From positions 183,809-247,808 of the forward strand of contig JALNYZ010000004.1 in NCBI GenBank assembly GCA_023229575.1: a stretch of DNA of 64,000 nt, written 5' to 3'. A program made the translations under genes and the position numbers. Below the pieces are notes generated by a model that had not been told where the DNA came from, ran no database searches, and was given only the letters and a program-made list of their open reading frames with translations. This document shows positions 16,103 through 25,660 of the stretch, piece by piece. Position 1 is the stretch's first letter, and every line of letters begins with the position of its first letter. The DNA is from Prolixibacteraceae bacterium. Lineage in GTDB: Bacteria; Bacteroidota; Bacteroidia; Bacteroidales; Prolixibacteraceae.

Positions 16103-16885
16103 TTAACCACTTACCTGAACCGGGAAATTTGTCTCTTTTTTTACCTTTCTTCCAATTTCCTCCAGTTTTTGCAATTCAATACCGATCAGATTATCTGCCG
16201 GAGTATCCCTTGCCACAGAGTATATCATTACTGATTTGGGTTGAACCTGTTTCAGTAGAATGATCCAGTTTTCTATTTCCGGCTCTGTAGTGTTATCAAA
16301 AGGAATACCATTAAACGTCCCCTTCAGGAACATCGTTTGAATGATTAATCTCCCGTCAAATTTTCTAAGATGGTCGATTAGCTTCATTAAGTCAAACTTG
16401 CCTACCGGCTTATTCAGTAACAAAATAGTCTCCAAAATGCCGGAGTCGAGTTTAAGAATGTTATCATCAACCTTTTTAAGAGCCTCAACAACAGCCGATT
16501 TATGCAACATGGTAGCATTTGACAAAACGGCTATCTTCGATTGTGGTGAGATTTCATTCCTTAATTGGATGGTATCATCGATGATGGCAGCAAAATCAGG
16601 ATGCATGGTTGGCTCCCCGTTCCCTGCAAAGGTAATAACATCTGGAAGTTTGGATTCGGCACACATCTCAAATAGCTTTTGTTTCAGCTGCATTTGTATG
16701 TCGTGGCGCAATGGTAAATGTACCTGTTGCTTTTTTCGGTCAGGATTCCAACCGCACTCACAATAGATGCAATCAAACGAGCACAATTTTGAATCATTGG
16801 GAAGCAGGTTGATCCCCAGTGAGATCCCAAGCCTCCTGCTTATGAGGGGGCCGAATATGGTCTTGTCAAACAGAAAGGTCGCCAT
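16103..16885 (-). CDS. Radical SAM protein
   Basis: Radical S-adenosylmethionine protein of 260 residues. The iron-sulfur ligands are in CSFDCIYC (CX3CX2C) near residues 34-41, followed by another cysteine (ECG). GNGEPTMHPDF is the GGE-like motif that contacts SAM, and VLSNATML and IQTMFLKGTF are typical barrel strands. The layout resembles the COG0731 branch of small radical SAM proteins of unassigned substrate. No extra cluster-binding C-terminal cysteines are visible. It lies between comB and the amidohydrolase gene on the same strand. Confidence 0.85.
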   Translation of the reverse strand: MATFLFDKTIFGPLISRRLGISLGINLLPNDSKLCSFDCIYCECGWNPDRKKQQVHLPLRHDIQMQLKQKLFEMCAESKLPDVITFAGNGEPTMHPDFAAIIDDTIQLRNEISPQSKIAVLSNATMLHKSAVVEALKKVDDNILKLDSGILETILLLNKPVGKFDLMKLIDHLRKFDGRLIIQTMFLKGTFNGIPFDNTTEPEIENWIILLKQVQPKSVMIYSVARDTPADNLIGIELQKLEEIGRKVKKETNFPVQVSG

Positions 16886-16912
16886 GAATGTGCATCTGAT
16901 TATAAGAAACTA

Positions 16913-18106
16913 TTAACAAATTTTTTTCACCCTGGTCTCCGGATATAGCTTTCTTTCGCAGAGATTTACATTGGTCAAAAGATTGATACCCGGGTGCTTA
17001 CCAATCTCGATAGATCCTGCCCAGTCAGCAATTCCCAAGGTATTGGCCCCATGAATGGTCGCCCACCCGATAAGCTCATCCAAGGTAATCGAAGGGGTGG
17101 CGTGCTGAATGATCTTCATCTCCTCCAGGATTGATAACTGGTGATTCGATGCAAGGCTATCTGTCCCCAGACAAATTTGCAGCCTGTTTCTCCTGAACAG
17201 GTCAATGTCTGGAAGTCGATTCTGGATGTAGAGATTTGATCCGGGACACAGGACAAACCAGGTGTTACTCAATTTGCGAACAGAGGCAATAAAATCCAGG
17301 TCGCCCTGTGATGTAAATAGATTGTGAACAAGTAACAAATTATTTTCAACCGGCAATAATTTCAGGGTACTACGGAGCGCGCTTCCCCCTGTTGGGGTAA
17401 AATAAGAGGTGTCAATCCCCAGGTTTTCACGAAGATGGACAACCATCTCCCCTGATCCGGACCTGTAAAGATCATCCTCAGCCATACTTTCCTGACTGTG
17501 AATTGATATGGGTAAGCCAGACCGGATAGCATCCATTGCAACAGCCTTAAAGAGCTGATTGGAGACCGAGTATGGGGCATGAGGTACTATTGAACCTCTC
17601 AGTCCCATCGATTCAGCAAGCCTTAAGCAATTATCCGCCCAATTGAAGGCTTTTCCCGAACGCTCCGGATGAAATCCCAACGTTTCAAGAAAAGTAAAAT
17701 AATATATGGATGAGTTTTTCTTCACTTCAAAAGCAGTTGGACCATTGGCAATATCACCTACTGCAACAATACCGTTTCTATTCATCAGTACATCGGCCTT
17801 TTCAGCAGCCGCAATGATGGTTCCAGGATCCCCGGCCCTTGTCTCGACGACCTTTTTCAGGAAAGGCACAAATCCGGCAGCCTCAGGAAACGTATTGTGC
17901 ATGTGCGACAATTCGAGATGGCAATGGGCATTGATAAAACCAGGCACCAGCATTCCGCTGAAGAACTCTACTCCAGCTGATTCACGCAAATTACCACCGG
18001 TATCCTCAATGTTGAGGATTGTTCCATCCGGATCGAGCGTAACAATCCCTTTGCGGTAACAATTACCAAGGCCATCCAGGATCAGGTGTGCAGAGATTTT
18101 ACGCAT
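16913..18106 (-). CDS. Amidohydrolase (aminodeoxyfutalosine deaminase/chlorohydrolase-like)
   Basis: Metal-dependent deaminase of the amidohydrolase superfamily, 397 residues from the ATG at 18104-18106; an in-frame TTG further upstream would overlap the DUF4296 gene. Metal ligands fit the family: NAHCHLELS (HxH), VPHAPYSVS, SIHSQES and the late aspartate in LGTDSLASN. The NAHxHLELS form resembles aminodeoxyfutalosine deaminase of the futalosine menaquinone route, which is common in this phylum, but related chlorohydrolase-type enzymes share it. The specific substrate is therefore an inference. Tightly packed with the lipoprotein and ABC genes upstream. Confidence 0.78.
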   Translation of the reverse strand: MRKISAHLILDGLGNCYRKGIVTLDPDGTILNIEDTGGNLRESAGVEFFSGMLVPGFINAHCHLELSHMHNTFPEAAGFVPFLKKVVETRAGDPGTIIAAAEKADVLMNRNGIVAVGDIANGPTAFEVKKNSSIYYFTFLETLGFHPERSGKAFNWADNCLRLAESMGLRGSIVPHAPYSVSNQLFKAVAMDAIRSGLPISIHSQESMAEDDLYRSGSGEMVVHLRENLGIDTSYFTPTGGSALRSTLKLLPVENNLLLVHNLFTSQGDLDFIASVRKLSNTWFVLCPGSNLYIQNRLPDIDLFRRNRLQICLGTDSLASNHQLSILEEMKIIQHATPSITLDELIGWATIHGANTLGIADWAGSIEIGKHPGINLLTNVNLCERKLYPETRVKKIC

Positions 18107-18129
18107 GTGTCTGATTTGTGTGAAAATGC

Positions 18130-18570
18130 TCAATTTTTTTGGGGAGCATCTTTTACTTCAGCAGGTAGGGATTTCTTCGTTTTGGAAGTATCAAGATCAA
18201 ATCCACCGACTCGGGCAGCTCTAAGGGTATCATTTTTTGATTTCACCTCCATAGCGTTCAAAACATCCAGTACTTCATCGTAAACCAGGGTATATTCACC
18301 GGGATGTTTACCATAATATAGGAGCGATTTTTCGATGACTGACCTTTCAATCTTGTGTTTTCTACAAACTGAGAGGTACAACTCTTCGGGCAGGCTGTCC
18401 CTGACCAATGAGATATTGAATTTTTGGTTGTTAATGGCTTCTGAAAGATGGATATCGACCAAAATGGGTATCATTTTCTTTGCCGGCAAAACGCCATCGG
18501 GCAATCTATGGCCGGAACAGGCAATGATGGCCGGTAGAACAAATATTAAAAGATAATGGTATAGTCTCAT
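18130..18570 (-). CDS. DUF4296 lipoprotein
   Basis: Protein of 146 residues with a lipoprotein signal (LLIFVLPAIIAC, cysteine at 18) and the compact helical DUF4296 domain, seen in PILVDIHLSEA and YYGKHPGEYTLVYDEVLDVL. The family is Bacteroidota-specific and of unknown function. Its ATG overlaps the stop of the ABC ATPase gene by 4 nt, so it is likely translated with the MlaF/MlaE-like pair and could be an envelope partner of that transporter (inference). Confidence 0.82.
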   Translation of the reverse strand: MRLYHYLLIFVLPAIIACSGHRLPDGVLPAKKMIPILVDIHLSEAINNQKFNISLVRDSLPEELYLSVCRKHKIERSVIEKSLLYYGKHPGEYTLVYDEVLDVLNAMEVKSKNDTLRAARVGGFDLDTSKTKKSLPAEVKDAPQKN

Positions 18571-19337
18571 TCGTCGTCCTCCCTTTGTTTCAAATCACGA
18601 ATTCTCTTTGACAAAGGTGATGCAAAAACAAATTCGTTCAGTTTTTTATTTCTGGTAAAAAGAACCTGGGTGTTGTTCCCCTCCCACCCCTTTTCTCCTT
18701 CCGAGATAAACAGGATATTGTCGCCAATTTCCATCACGGAGTTCATATCGTGTGTATTGATCAGTGTAGTTATATCGAATTCAAGGGTTATCTCCTTGAT
18801 CAGATTGTCAATAAGAATGGAGGTAACCGGATCAAGACCAGAATTGGGCTCATCGCAAAATAGATATTTAGGGTTTAATGCAATAGCTCTTGCGATGGCC
18901 ACCCTTTTACGCATACCCCCTGAGATTTCTGATGGATAGAGACGGTGGGCCCCCTTGATGTTAACCCTGTCGAGGCAAAAGTCGACATGCTTATTTTTCT
19001 CTGATGTTGACATATTTGTAAACATATCCATCGGAAACCTGACATTCTCCTCGACATTGAGGGAATCAAACAGGGCACCGCCCTGAAACACCATACCCAT
19101 TTCCTGCCTGAGAAGCTTGATGTCCTTAAAATTCATCTTCCTGATATCCCTCCCGTCAAAAAGGATTTCCCCTTCATCCACCTCAATCAACCGAACAATG
19201 GATTTTAGAAGGACGGTCTTTCCTGACCCGCTCTGACCGATGATAAGGTTGGTTTTCCCCTTCTCAAAAAGTGTGGTAATATCTTTCAGAATCGGTCTCT
19301 CTTCAAAGGATTTCTTTATGTTTTTTATTTCAATCAT
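18567..19337 (-). CDS. ABC transporter ATPase, MlaF-type
   Basis: ATPase subunit of 256 residues for an MCE/Mla-type lipid transporter. Walker A is GQSGSGKTVLLKS near residues 34-46, the signature motif ISGGMRKRVAIARA is the variant typical of MlaF/Mkl ATPases, Walker B is YLFCDEPNSGLDP, and the switch histidine lies in LINTHDM. It overlaps the permease gene by 4 nt (ATGA), a standard coupling. No MCE-domain or periplasmic substrate-binding gene is nearby, so the rest of the system must be elsewhere. Role: phospholipid movement between envelope membranes, inferred from family. Confidence 0.9.
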   Translation of the reverse strand: MIEIKNIKKSFEERPILKDITTLFEKGKTNLIIGQSGSGKTVLLKSIVRLIEVDEGEILFDGRDIRKMNFKDIKLLRQEMGMVFQGGALFDSLNVEENVRFPMDMFTNMSTSEKNKHVDFCLDRVNIKGAHRLYPSEISGGMRKRVAIARAIALNPKYLFCDEPNSGLDPVTSILIDNLIKEITLEFDITTLINTHDMNSVMEIGDNILFISEGEKGWEGNNTQVLFTRNKKLNEFVFASPLSKRIRDLKQREDDE

Positions 19338-20074
19338 TTGAATAGCAATTGAGTCAATATCAAGTCAAAGAGCAAAATAAGTATGCTGGTATTGACTACG
19401 GACCGTGTGCTGGCGCGACCAACCTCCAAGGCTCCGCCTTGCACATTGTATCCCTGGTATGCAGGCACAGTGGCAATCAGAAACCCGAAGACCAGTGTTT
19501 TAATAATAGAAAAAGTGACGAAAAATGGGACGAACATTGTCCGGATACCCCCCATATAAGTTGCAACTGTTACTACGCCCGAAATTGGCCCGGCAATCAA
19601 ACCTCCGATAATTCCGCAAAAGACACTAAGTATAAACAGTATCGGACTAATAAAGACAACCGCAATAATTTTTGGAAGAATCAGGAAGGCAGCCGAATTG
19701 ACCCCCATTAACTCCAGTGAATCAATCTGTTCAGTAACACGCATACTTCCAATTTCAGAAGCAATATTCGATCCGACTTTCCCGGCAAGCATAAGGCTAA
19801 GTACGGTACAGGAAAATTCAAGGATAAGTGTATCGCGGTTCCCAAGACCGACAAGATAGGTCGGCATCAATGGGCTGGACATGTTGTAGGTTAATTGCAA
19901 GGTAATTATACCGCCCATGAAAACCGAAATAATGGCAACAATACCAAGTGAATGAATGCCCAGCTTTTCTATTTCGAGGACCAGTTGACGCCAATAAATA
20001 CGGCTCTTCTCAGGTCGGCTGAAGACCCTGGCCAACAACAAAAAATAACTTCCAATTTCACTGAAAACCTTCAT
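19334..20074 (-). CDS. ABC transporter permease, MlaE family
   Basis: Integral membrane permease of 246 residues with about five to six hydrophobic helices. The MlaE signature is visible in LVLEIEKLGIHSLGIV, the central GKVGSNIASEIGSMRVTEQ segment (family form GxxGSAIAAELGxM), and the C-terminal VGRASTRSVVNTSILIL. It partners with the overlapping ATPase gene. The divergent manC-type gene starts 124 nt away, and promoters for both directions must lie in that gap. Confidence 0.92.
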   Translation of the reverse strand: MKVFSEIGSYFLLLARVFSRPEKSRIYWRQLVLEIEKLGIHSLGIVAIISVFMGGIITLQLTYNMSSPLMPTYLVGLGNRDTLILEFSCTVLSLMLAGKVGSNIASEIGSMRVTEQIDSLELMGVNSAAFLILPKIIAVVFISPILFILSVFCGIIGGLIAGPISGVVTVATYMGGIRTMFVPFFVTFSIIKTLVFGFLIATVPAYQGYNVQGGALEVGRASTRSVVNTSILILLFDLILTQLLFK

Positions 20075-20153
20075 GAAATTTTTTTACAAAAGTACAAATT
20101 ATTTAAATATTGGGGGGATACGTTTTACCGCTCTCATTTGTACCGAATATGGG

Positions 20154-20181
20154 TTGATTTAAAAAAAATAAGCTAATTTTG
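20154..20181 (+). promoter_or_regulatory. Candidate promoter for the guanylyltransferase gene
   Basis: TTG at 20154-20156 and TAATTTTG at 20174-20181 (exact TAnnTTTG match) with 17 nt between them, 17 nt before the ATG at 20199. The leader would be very short. Confidence 0.5.
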
Positions 20182-20198
20182 ATAAAAATCGCCTAAAA

Positions 20199-21290
20199 AT
20201 GGAAAATTGTAAGAATTTTTGTGTCATCATGGCCGGTGGGATAGGCAGTCGTTTCTGGCCTTTAAGCACTGCCGATTGTCCAAAGCAATTTATTGATATC
20301 CTGGGCATTGGAAAAACATTGTTACAACTCACCTTTGAGCGTTTCAACAGAATTTTACCCGTTGAAAACGTTTTTGTTGTTACAAGTGAAAAATACAAGG
20401 AATTGGTAATGGATCAGTTACCACAACTCAAGGAATCTCAGGTATTGCTCGAACCTCTCAGAAGAAACACCGCACCTTGCATCGCATATGCCACCTATAA
20501 AATATTGAGTATTTGTCCTACGGCAAGAATCGTTGTTTCACCCTCCGATCATTTGATTCTGAAAGAGGACCTGTTTCTCAACGAAATTGAAAAAGGATTA
20601 ACTTTTGCAGCCGAAAATGAGGTTTTGGTAACATTAGGTATTCAGCCTTCCCGACCGGAAACGGGCTATGGCTATATTCAGGTAAACGAACAAATTGATT
20701 TCAATGGATATGGAAATCTTTACAAAGTGAAGACATTTACCGAAAAACCAGATCGTGCCATGGCTCAGGTCTTTGTCGATACCGGCGAATTTTACTGGAA
20801 TTCGGGTATTTTTGTCTGGTCGGCGCTCACCATTCAGAAAGCTTTTGAGAAATATCTCCCGGATGTAAATGCCTTGTTTGAAAAAGGCAGAAAACTGATC
20901 AATACTCCGGATGAAGTCTTTTTTATCAACAAAAGCTACTCTGAATGTCCAAATATTTCCATTGATTATGGCGTTATGGAAAAGGCCGATAATGTTTTTG
21001 TCCTAACGGCGGATTTTGGATGGTCTGATCTGGGAACGTGGGGTTCCCTTTACGAAAATCATCCGCAAGACGCCCACGGAAATGCCATTTCGGGAACCAA
21101 GGTTTTTCTTTACGATTCAGAAGGATGTATCGTGAACATGCCTCAGGAAAAGATAGCTGTTATTCAGGGGTTAAAAGATTATATCATCGTTGAATCGCAG
21201 AGGATTTTACTTATTTGCAGGAAAGACGACGAGCAGCAAATAAGACAATTTGTATCAGATGTTACATTAGCGGAAGAGAAAAAAATTTAA
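20199..21290 (+). CDS. manC: Mannose-1-phosphate guanylyltransferase
   Basis: Nucleotidyltransferase of 363 residues forming GDP-mannose from mannose-1-phosphate and GTP, for surface polysaccharides or GDP-fucose. The pyrophosphorylase motif MAGGIGSRFWPLS is at residues 11-23, followed by PKQF, EPLRRNTAPCIAYA, VSPSDHLIL, FTEKPD, YWNSGIFVW, SIDYGVMEK and the GWSDLGTW motif. It is the single-domain form without a fused isomerase. Its stop is 3 nt from the convergent M23 peptidase stop. No other sugar-nucleotide gene is adjacent. Confidence 0.95.
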   Translation: MENCKNFCVIMAGGIGSRFWPLSTADCPKQFIDILGIGKTLLQLTFERFNRILPVENVFVVTSEKYKELVMDQLPQLKESQVLLEPLRRNTAPCIAYATYKILSICPTARIVVSPSDHLILKEDLFLNEIEKGLTFAAENEVLVTLGIQPSRPETGYGYIQVNEQIDFNGYGNLYKVKTFTEKPDRAMAQVFVDTGEFYWNSGIFVWSALTIQKAFEKYLPDVNALFEKGRKLINTPDEVFFINKSYSECPNISIDYGVMEKADNVFVLTADFGWSDLGTWGSLYENHPQDAHGNAISGTKVFLYDSEGCIVNMPQEKIAVIQGLKDYIIVESQRILLICRKDDEQQIRQFVSDVTLAEEKKI

Positions 21291-21293
21291 TAA

Positions 21294-22634
21294 TCAAATA
21301 AATGGTCTCTTTTTGGCACCTGATGATTTTGAACCCCTCAGCTCTTTCAATAATTTATCCCTCACCGACAGAAAGTTAGCCATATTGGCAGGCGTGACCG
21401 GATTTGCCGGAGGCGATTTCAATTTGAGCGGATCAACGGGAAATCCATTCATAAAGACCCGAAAATCCAGGTGGGGGCCGGAAGCAAGCCCCGTTGCCCC
21501 GACGTATCCGATTAATTCCCCCTGTTTGACCCGCGCCCCTGCCTGTATCCCGGCAGCAAATTTCGAAAGGTGCATGTAAGTAGTCGTATAAACAGAATTG
21601 TGCCTGATCTTGAGAAAATTACCTCCACCCCCTGCCTGATAGGCTTTAGAAAGTACCACACCATCTCCGATCGAATAGACCGGGGTCCCGGTAGGGGCTG
21701 CATAATCTACGCCAAAATGGGGTCTTACAATACGCAAAACAGGGTGCATTCTGGCTGTTGAAAAACGCGAACTAATTCTGAACATCTTCAACGGTGCCTT
21801 CAAAAATTCTTTGCGAATACTTCTACCCTGCTCATCGAAATAACTTTGACCATCCTCCTGTTCGAAATGTAATGCTGTAAATTCCTGTCCTGAGGCGTTG
21901 AAAATGGCGGTATGGATCGTGCCTATTCCCAATTTTTCACCTTTTACGTAGTCCTGGTCATACAAAACAGTAAAATGGTCCCCCTTTTGAATGGCAAAGA
22001 AGTCGATAGACCACTGAAACAATTCGGAAAGCTGAATCGCCAGTATGGGATCAAGGTTGTTCTCTTTCATTGCATTCCACAGAGACGAGTTGATCGTACC
22101 TGATGCCACACTTCGTACGGTCGTCAATTCGTTCTTCCCAGGTATAACCTTGCATGAATCAAGTAATAAATTGTAAGTATAGTAATTGACCATGTTCTCA
22201 GAATAGACAAAAAAGAGCGGCTTACGCAAAGAATCACGTGAATAGAAGAGTGCATAGTCGTTCCCAACTTTCATCCTTCTTAAGTCGAAAACGGAGGTTG
22301 GCAAATGGGCAATACGATCGATTACCTGTGCGGAAACACCTCTGTCTGTTAATATATCAGAGAGGTTCTCATTGGCCCTGACTTTATTCTCTTCAACATG
22401 GAAGGAGTCAACAGGCAGACCAAACAAAAGTTTGGGTTCGACCAAAAGGATGTCTTCTTTTTGATCGACAGTCGGGATCATGTAGTTGTACCACATAATA
22501 CGGGAAAAGGTGAAAAACAGCAGCAAGAAGATAGAAATTCCCAGGAACCATTCTGGAAAATTCCTCTTTCGTGTAGACCTCCTTCCTGCTCTTTGAAGCA
22601 TGCGGAGGAACTTTGATTTAATGTCTGATTTCAT
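21294..22634 (-). CDS. M23 family metallopeptidase, membrane anchored
   Basis: Peptidoglycan-type zinc endopeptidase of 446 residues from the ATG at 22632-22634; the open frame can start at 22655, deeper inside the upstream gene. A basic N-terminus is followed by one membrane helix near residues 35-55, a LysM/OapA-like central region, and a C-terminal M23 domain with HFGVDYAAPTGTP, YMHLSKF and GPHLDFRV. The last motif has Asp where the classical HxH second histidine would be, a form that I believe also occurs in other Bacteroidota M23 proteins. It overlaps the YitT gene by 17 nt. Likely cleaves peptide cross-links in the periplasm. Confidence 0.88.
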   Translation of the reverse strand: MKSDIKSKFLRMLQRAGRRSTRKRNFPEWFLGISIFLLLFFTFSRIMWYNYMIPTVDQKEDILLVEPKLLFGLPVDSFHVEENKVRANENLSDILTDRGVSAQVIDRIAHLPTSVFDLRRMKVGNDYALFYSRDSLRKPLFFVYSENMVNYYTYNLLLDSCKVIPGKNELTTVRSVASGTINSSLWNAMKENNLDPILAIQLSELFQWSIDFFAIQKGDHFTVLYDQDYVKGEKLGIGTIHTAIFNASGQEFTALHFEQEDGQSYFDEQGRSIRKEFLKAPLKMFRISSRFSTARMHPVLRIVRPHFGVDYAAPTGTPVYSIGDGVVLSKAYQAGGGGNFLKIRHNSVYTTTYMHLSKFAAGIQAGARVKQGELIGYVGATGLASGPHLDFRVFMNGFPVDPLKLKSPPANPVTPANMANFLSVRDKLLKELRGSKSSGAKKRPFI

Positions 22635-23475
22635 CAAACCCCTTTCCATAAACACCCATTACTGAACCTTGAGAGATAAAGGCATCCGGGTCAATTTCTT
22701 TTATTTTCTGAAAGATCATGGGCGATTCCCGTTTTTTGACAACAGTCATGATCATCTTCACCTGCTTCTTTGTGTACCACCCAGTACCTTCAATGACTGT
22801 CAAACCACGACGCGATTCAGCATTGATAAAGTCTGCTATCAGCTCATATTTTTCAGAAAAGATAAACAATTGAACAGATTGCTGGGCGCCTGTAAGGAAT
22901 GCATCAACCGAATAGGCAACAACCCACATGGTTACATAACCGTACACCAGCTTTTCGACTGATGAAACCAGAAAATACGAACTGGTAATAATGATTACAT
23001 CACAATAGAGAATTATCTTACCAGGACTTATGTTCCTATACTTGTTGATGATCATTGCAATGATATCCGTACCTCCTGTACTCCCTCCCTGGTTAAAAGT
23101 AATTCCCAAACCGACACCTCCAAGAATTCCTCCCAAAACAGAAGAGAGAAAAATATCCTTAACAAGCGGTTCTTTAATAAAAATCTGCATCACGTTGAGC
23201 AACACAGATATAATTACCATACTAAAAAGTGTTTTGAGACCGAAATTTGTTCCCAGGATCCGAATGGCGAGGATAACCAAAAAACTATTAATTATCAGGT
23301 AAGGGTATCCTGTCGGAATGCCCGTTGCATAAAAAATCAGCATTGAAATTCCGGTAACCCCTCCGGCGGTAATCTTCAACGGAATAAGGAAAGCGGTCAC
23401 CCCAAAAACATACATCGCAAGGCCGATGATCATAAAAGTATACATTCGGACGATGGAAAATATTTTCTTGCTCAT
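22618..23475 (-). CDS. YitT family membrane protein
   Basis: Membrane protein of 285 residues in the YitT family (DUF161 membrane part plus C-terminal DUF2179). About five to six hydrophobic helices occupy residues 10-205, with the family segments ITAGGVTGISMLI and FNQGGSTGGTDI. The cytoplasmic end holds GLTVIEGTGWYTKKQVKMIM and DPDAFISQGSVMGVYGKGF, typical of DUF2179. The substrate is unknown. It reads divergently from sucC and is followed by the M23 peptidase gene with a 17-nt overlap. Confidence 0.92.
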   Translation of the reverse strand: MSKKIFSIVRMYTFMIIGLAMYVFGVTAFLIPLKITAGGVTGISMLIFYATGIPTGYPYLIINSFLVILAIRILGTNFGLKTLFSMVIISVLLNVMQIFIKEPLVKDIFLSSVLGGILGGVGLGITFNQGGSTGGTDIIAMIINKYRNISPGKIILYCDVIIITSSYFLVSSVEKLVYGYVTMWVVAYSVDAFLTGAQQSVQLFIFSEKYELIADFINAESRRGLTVIEGTGWYTKKQVKMIMTVVKKRESPMIFQKIKEIDPDAFISQGSVMGVYGKGFDEIRH

Positions 23476-23628
23476 GGGGCATATTTAGAAGCGCTAAATT
23501 AAATCTTTTTTAAAAATTTATTTAATTTCACGACGATTTAGCAAACTAAACTTTTCCAGTAGAAAAATCGAATCGACCAAAAATCAATTTTTTTAAGGAT
23601 AGACTTATTTTAATCAAATTATTTAGAT

Positions 23629-24765
23629 ATGAAGATTCACGAATATCAAGCAAAGGAGATTTTTTCGCGCTACCGAATCCCGGTAACCGATGAGGTGGTT
23701 TGTTACACGGTTGATGAAGCGGTGGCTGCTGCAGGAAAGCTTGGCCTTCCTGTAGTAATAAAGGCGCAGGTACTGGCAGGAGGCAGAGGGAAGGCCGGTG
23801 GAGTGAAACTGGCAAGAACAAATGCCGACGTCCCTGAGCTTGCAGGGAAGATCCTTGGCATGGATATCAAAGGCTATACAGTCGAAAAGGTTTTGGTTGC
23901 CCAGGGGGTAAAGTTCTCATCAGAGTTCTATGTGGGGCTTACCATCGATCGCAACTCCAAGTCAGTTATTTTCATGGCCAGCAGTGAAGGTGGTGTTGAA
24001 ATTGAGGAGGTTGCGAAGGATAATCCGGATGCAATTCACAAATTTATCATAGATCCCGATTTGGGTATGACCTCATTTCTTGCCAGGAAAATTGCTTTTG
24101 CACTCTTTAATGATTTCAAACTGGTCAAGCAGGGAGCAGATCTTTTCCAAAAGCTTTACAGCATTTTTATGGATACCGATTCTTCCCTGGTTGAGATCAA
24201 TCCTTTGGTCATCACAGAGGAGGGCCAACTCCTGGCCCTGGACGGTAAAATGAATTTTGACGACAATGCCCTCTTCCGCCAAGGCGCCATTGAAGCATTG
24301 AATGAGCCAACGGAAGATGAACTTAAAGAGCTTGATGCCAAAGAGAAGGGCTTGACATATATCCGCCTGGATGGTTCGATCGGGTGCATGGTAAATGGGG
24401 CAGGATTGGCGATGGCCACACTCGACCTGATCAAATATTTTGGCGGGGAACCGGCCAACTTTTTAGATATTGGCGGGAGCTCCAATCCCCAGAAGGTAAT
24501 CGATGCCATGAACCTCATTCTTTCCGACAAAAATGTGAAGGTTGTTATGATCAATATTTTTGGCGGTATTACCCGGTGCGACGACGTCGCCCGAGGTTTG
24601 ATCAGTGCGCTTGACAAGATCAAAGTCGATGTTCCAATTGTGGTACGACTTTCCGGAACCAACTCAAAAGAGGGACTTGAGATTTTAAAACAGGCCAATC
24701 TGCCAATCGTTGAGACCATGAGCCAGGCTGCTCAAAAAGCCATTGAATTGTGTGGAAAAAATTAA
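23629..24765 (+). CDS. sucC: Succinyl-CoA synthetase beta subunit
   Basis: Beta subunit, 378 residues, of the TCA-cycle enzyme that interconverts succinyl-CoA and succinate with formation of ATP or GTP. The ATP-grasp domain opens with MKIHEYQAKEIF and continues with VIKAQVLAGGRGKAGG, LVEINPLV and the late CoA-ligase segment GSIGCMVNGAGLAMATLD, FLDIGGSS and INIFGGITRCD. The start ATG at 23629 is the first methionine and matches the family length. sucD follows after 22 nt, and the pair forms one operon ending in the palindrome at 25659. Confidence 0.97.
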   Translation: MKIHEYQAKEIFSRYRIPVTDEVVCYTVDEAVAAAGKLGLPVVIKAQVLAGGRGKAGGVKLARTNADVPELAGKILGMDIKGYTVEKVLVAQGVKFSSEFYVGLTIDRNSKSVIFMASSEGGVEIEEVAKDNPDAIHKFIIDPDLGMTSFLARKIAFALFNDFKLVKQGADLFQKLYSIFMDTDSSLVEINPLVITEEGQLLALDGKMNFDDNALFRQGAIEALNEPTEDELKELDAKEKGLTYIRLDGSIGCMVNGAGLAMATLDLIKYFGGEPANFLDIGGSSNPQKVIDAMNLILSDKNVKVVMINIFGGITRCDDVARGLISALDKIKVDVPIVVRLSGTNSKEGLEILKQANLPIVETMSQAAQKAIELCGKN

Positions 24766-24787
24766 GAACCAACTTATTAATTAAGCT

Positions 24788-25660
24788 ATGAGTATATTAG
24801 TCAATAAAAATACAAAGTTATTGGTACAGGGCATTACCGGCCGGGACGGCAGTTTTCATGCAGGTAAGATGAAAGCTTACGGAACAAATGTTGTCGCAGG
24901 CGTTTCACCAGGCAAAGGAGGTTCTGCAGTCGACGGCATTCCGGTTTTTAATACTGTTGACCAGGCAGTAAAGGCTACTGGGGCAAATACTTCGATCATT
25001 TTTGTACCTGCGCACCTTGCTGCCGATGCCATTCTTGAAGCGTCTGAAGCCGGTATTGACCTTGTGATTGCTATTTCCGAGGGCGTTCCAACATTGGACA
25101 TGGTGAAAGTAATGCCTTATCTCACTAAAAAAGGGACCAAACTGATTGGCCCCAACTGTCCAGGACTAATTTCTCCCGGTGAGGCATTGGTTGGCATCCT
25201 TCCGGGAAATATCTTCCTGAAAGGGAATGTGGGATTGATGAGCCGAAGCGGAACCCTCACCTATGAAATGGTATACCAGCTTACCAGCAACAATATAGGG
25301 CAAAGTACCTGTGTTGGTATTGGCGGCGATCCGGTAGCCGGGCTTTATTACCTGGAGCTTCTGCAGATGTTTCAGGATGATCCGGCCACCGAAGCAATTG
25401 TGCTTATCGGTGAGATTGGCGGTGATGCTGAGGAGCGTGCAGCACAATTTATCAAAGAACATGTTACCAAGCCTGTCGTTGCATTTATTGCAGGTCAATC
25501 TGCCCCTCCCGGAAAAAGAATGGGCCATGCCGGTGCAATTATTTCCAGCGGAAGTGGTACGGCGGAAGAGAAGATCAAAGCCTTCGAGCAGGTTGGAGTG
25601 AAAGTTGCCAAAATCCCAAGTGAAATACCTGATTTGATCAAACTTGTAATGAAGAAATAG
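24788..25660 (+). CDS. sucD: Succinyl-CoA synthetase alpha subunit
   Basis: Alpha subunit of 290 residues, carrying the phosphohistidine and the CoA-binding Rossmann domain. Recognised parts are VQGITGRDGSFHAGKMKAYG, NTSIIFVPAHLAADAI, LIGPNCPGLISPGE, SRSGTLTYE, the GIGGDPVAG motif, and GHAGAIISSGSG with the active-site histidine (MGHAGA). It follows sucC by 22 nt. Its TAG stop at 25658-25660 lies at the edge of a 26-bp perfect palindrome shared with the convergent murQ gene. Confidence 0.97.
   Translation: MSILVNKNTKLLVQGITGRDGSFHAGKMKAYGTNVVAGVSPGKGGSAVDGIPVFNTVDQAVKATGANTSIIFVPAHLAADAILEASEAGIDLVIAISEGVPTLDMVKVMPYLTKKGTKLIGPNCPGLISPGEALVGILPGNIFLKGNVGLMSRSGTLTYEMVYQLTSNNIGQSTCVGIGGDPVAGLYYLELLQMFQDDPATEAIVLIGEIGGDAEERAAQFIKEHVTKPVVAFIAGQSAPPGKRMGHAGAIISSGSGTAEEKIKAFEQVGVKVAKIPSEIPDLIKLVMKK

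Noticed and set aside
21294..22634. Loss of zinc binding in the M23 peptidase because HxH is HLD
   Set aside because: Aspartate can serve as a metal ligand and I believe this form occurs in other Bacteroidota M23 proteins, so it is not treated as a defect.
24156..24719. Minus-strand open frame of 187 codons
   Set aside because: Antisense shadow of sucC; serine-rich low-information product.
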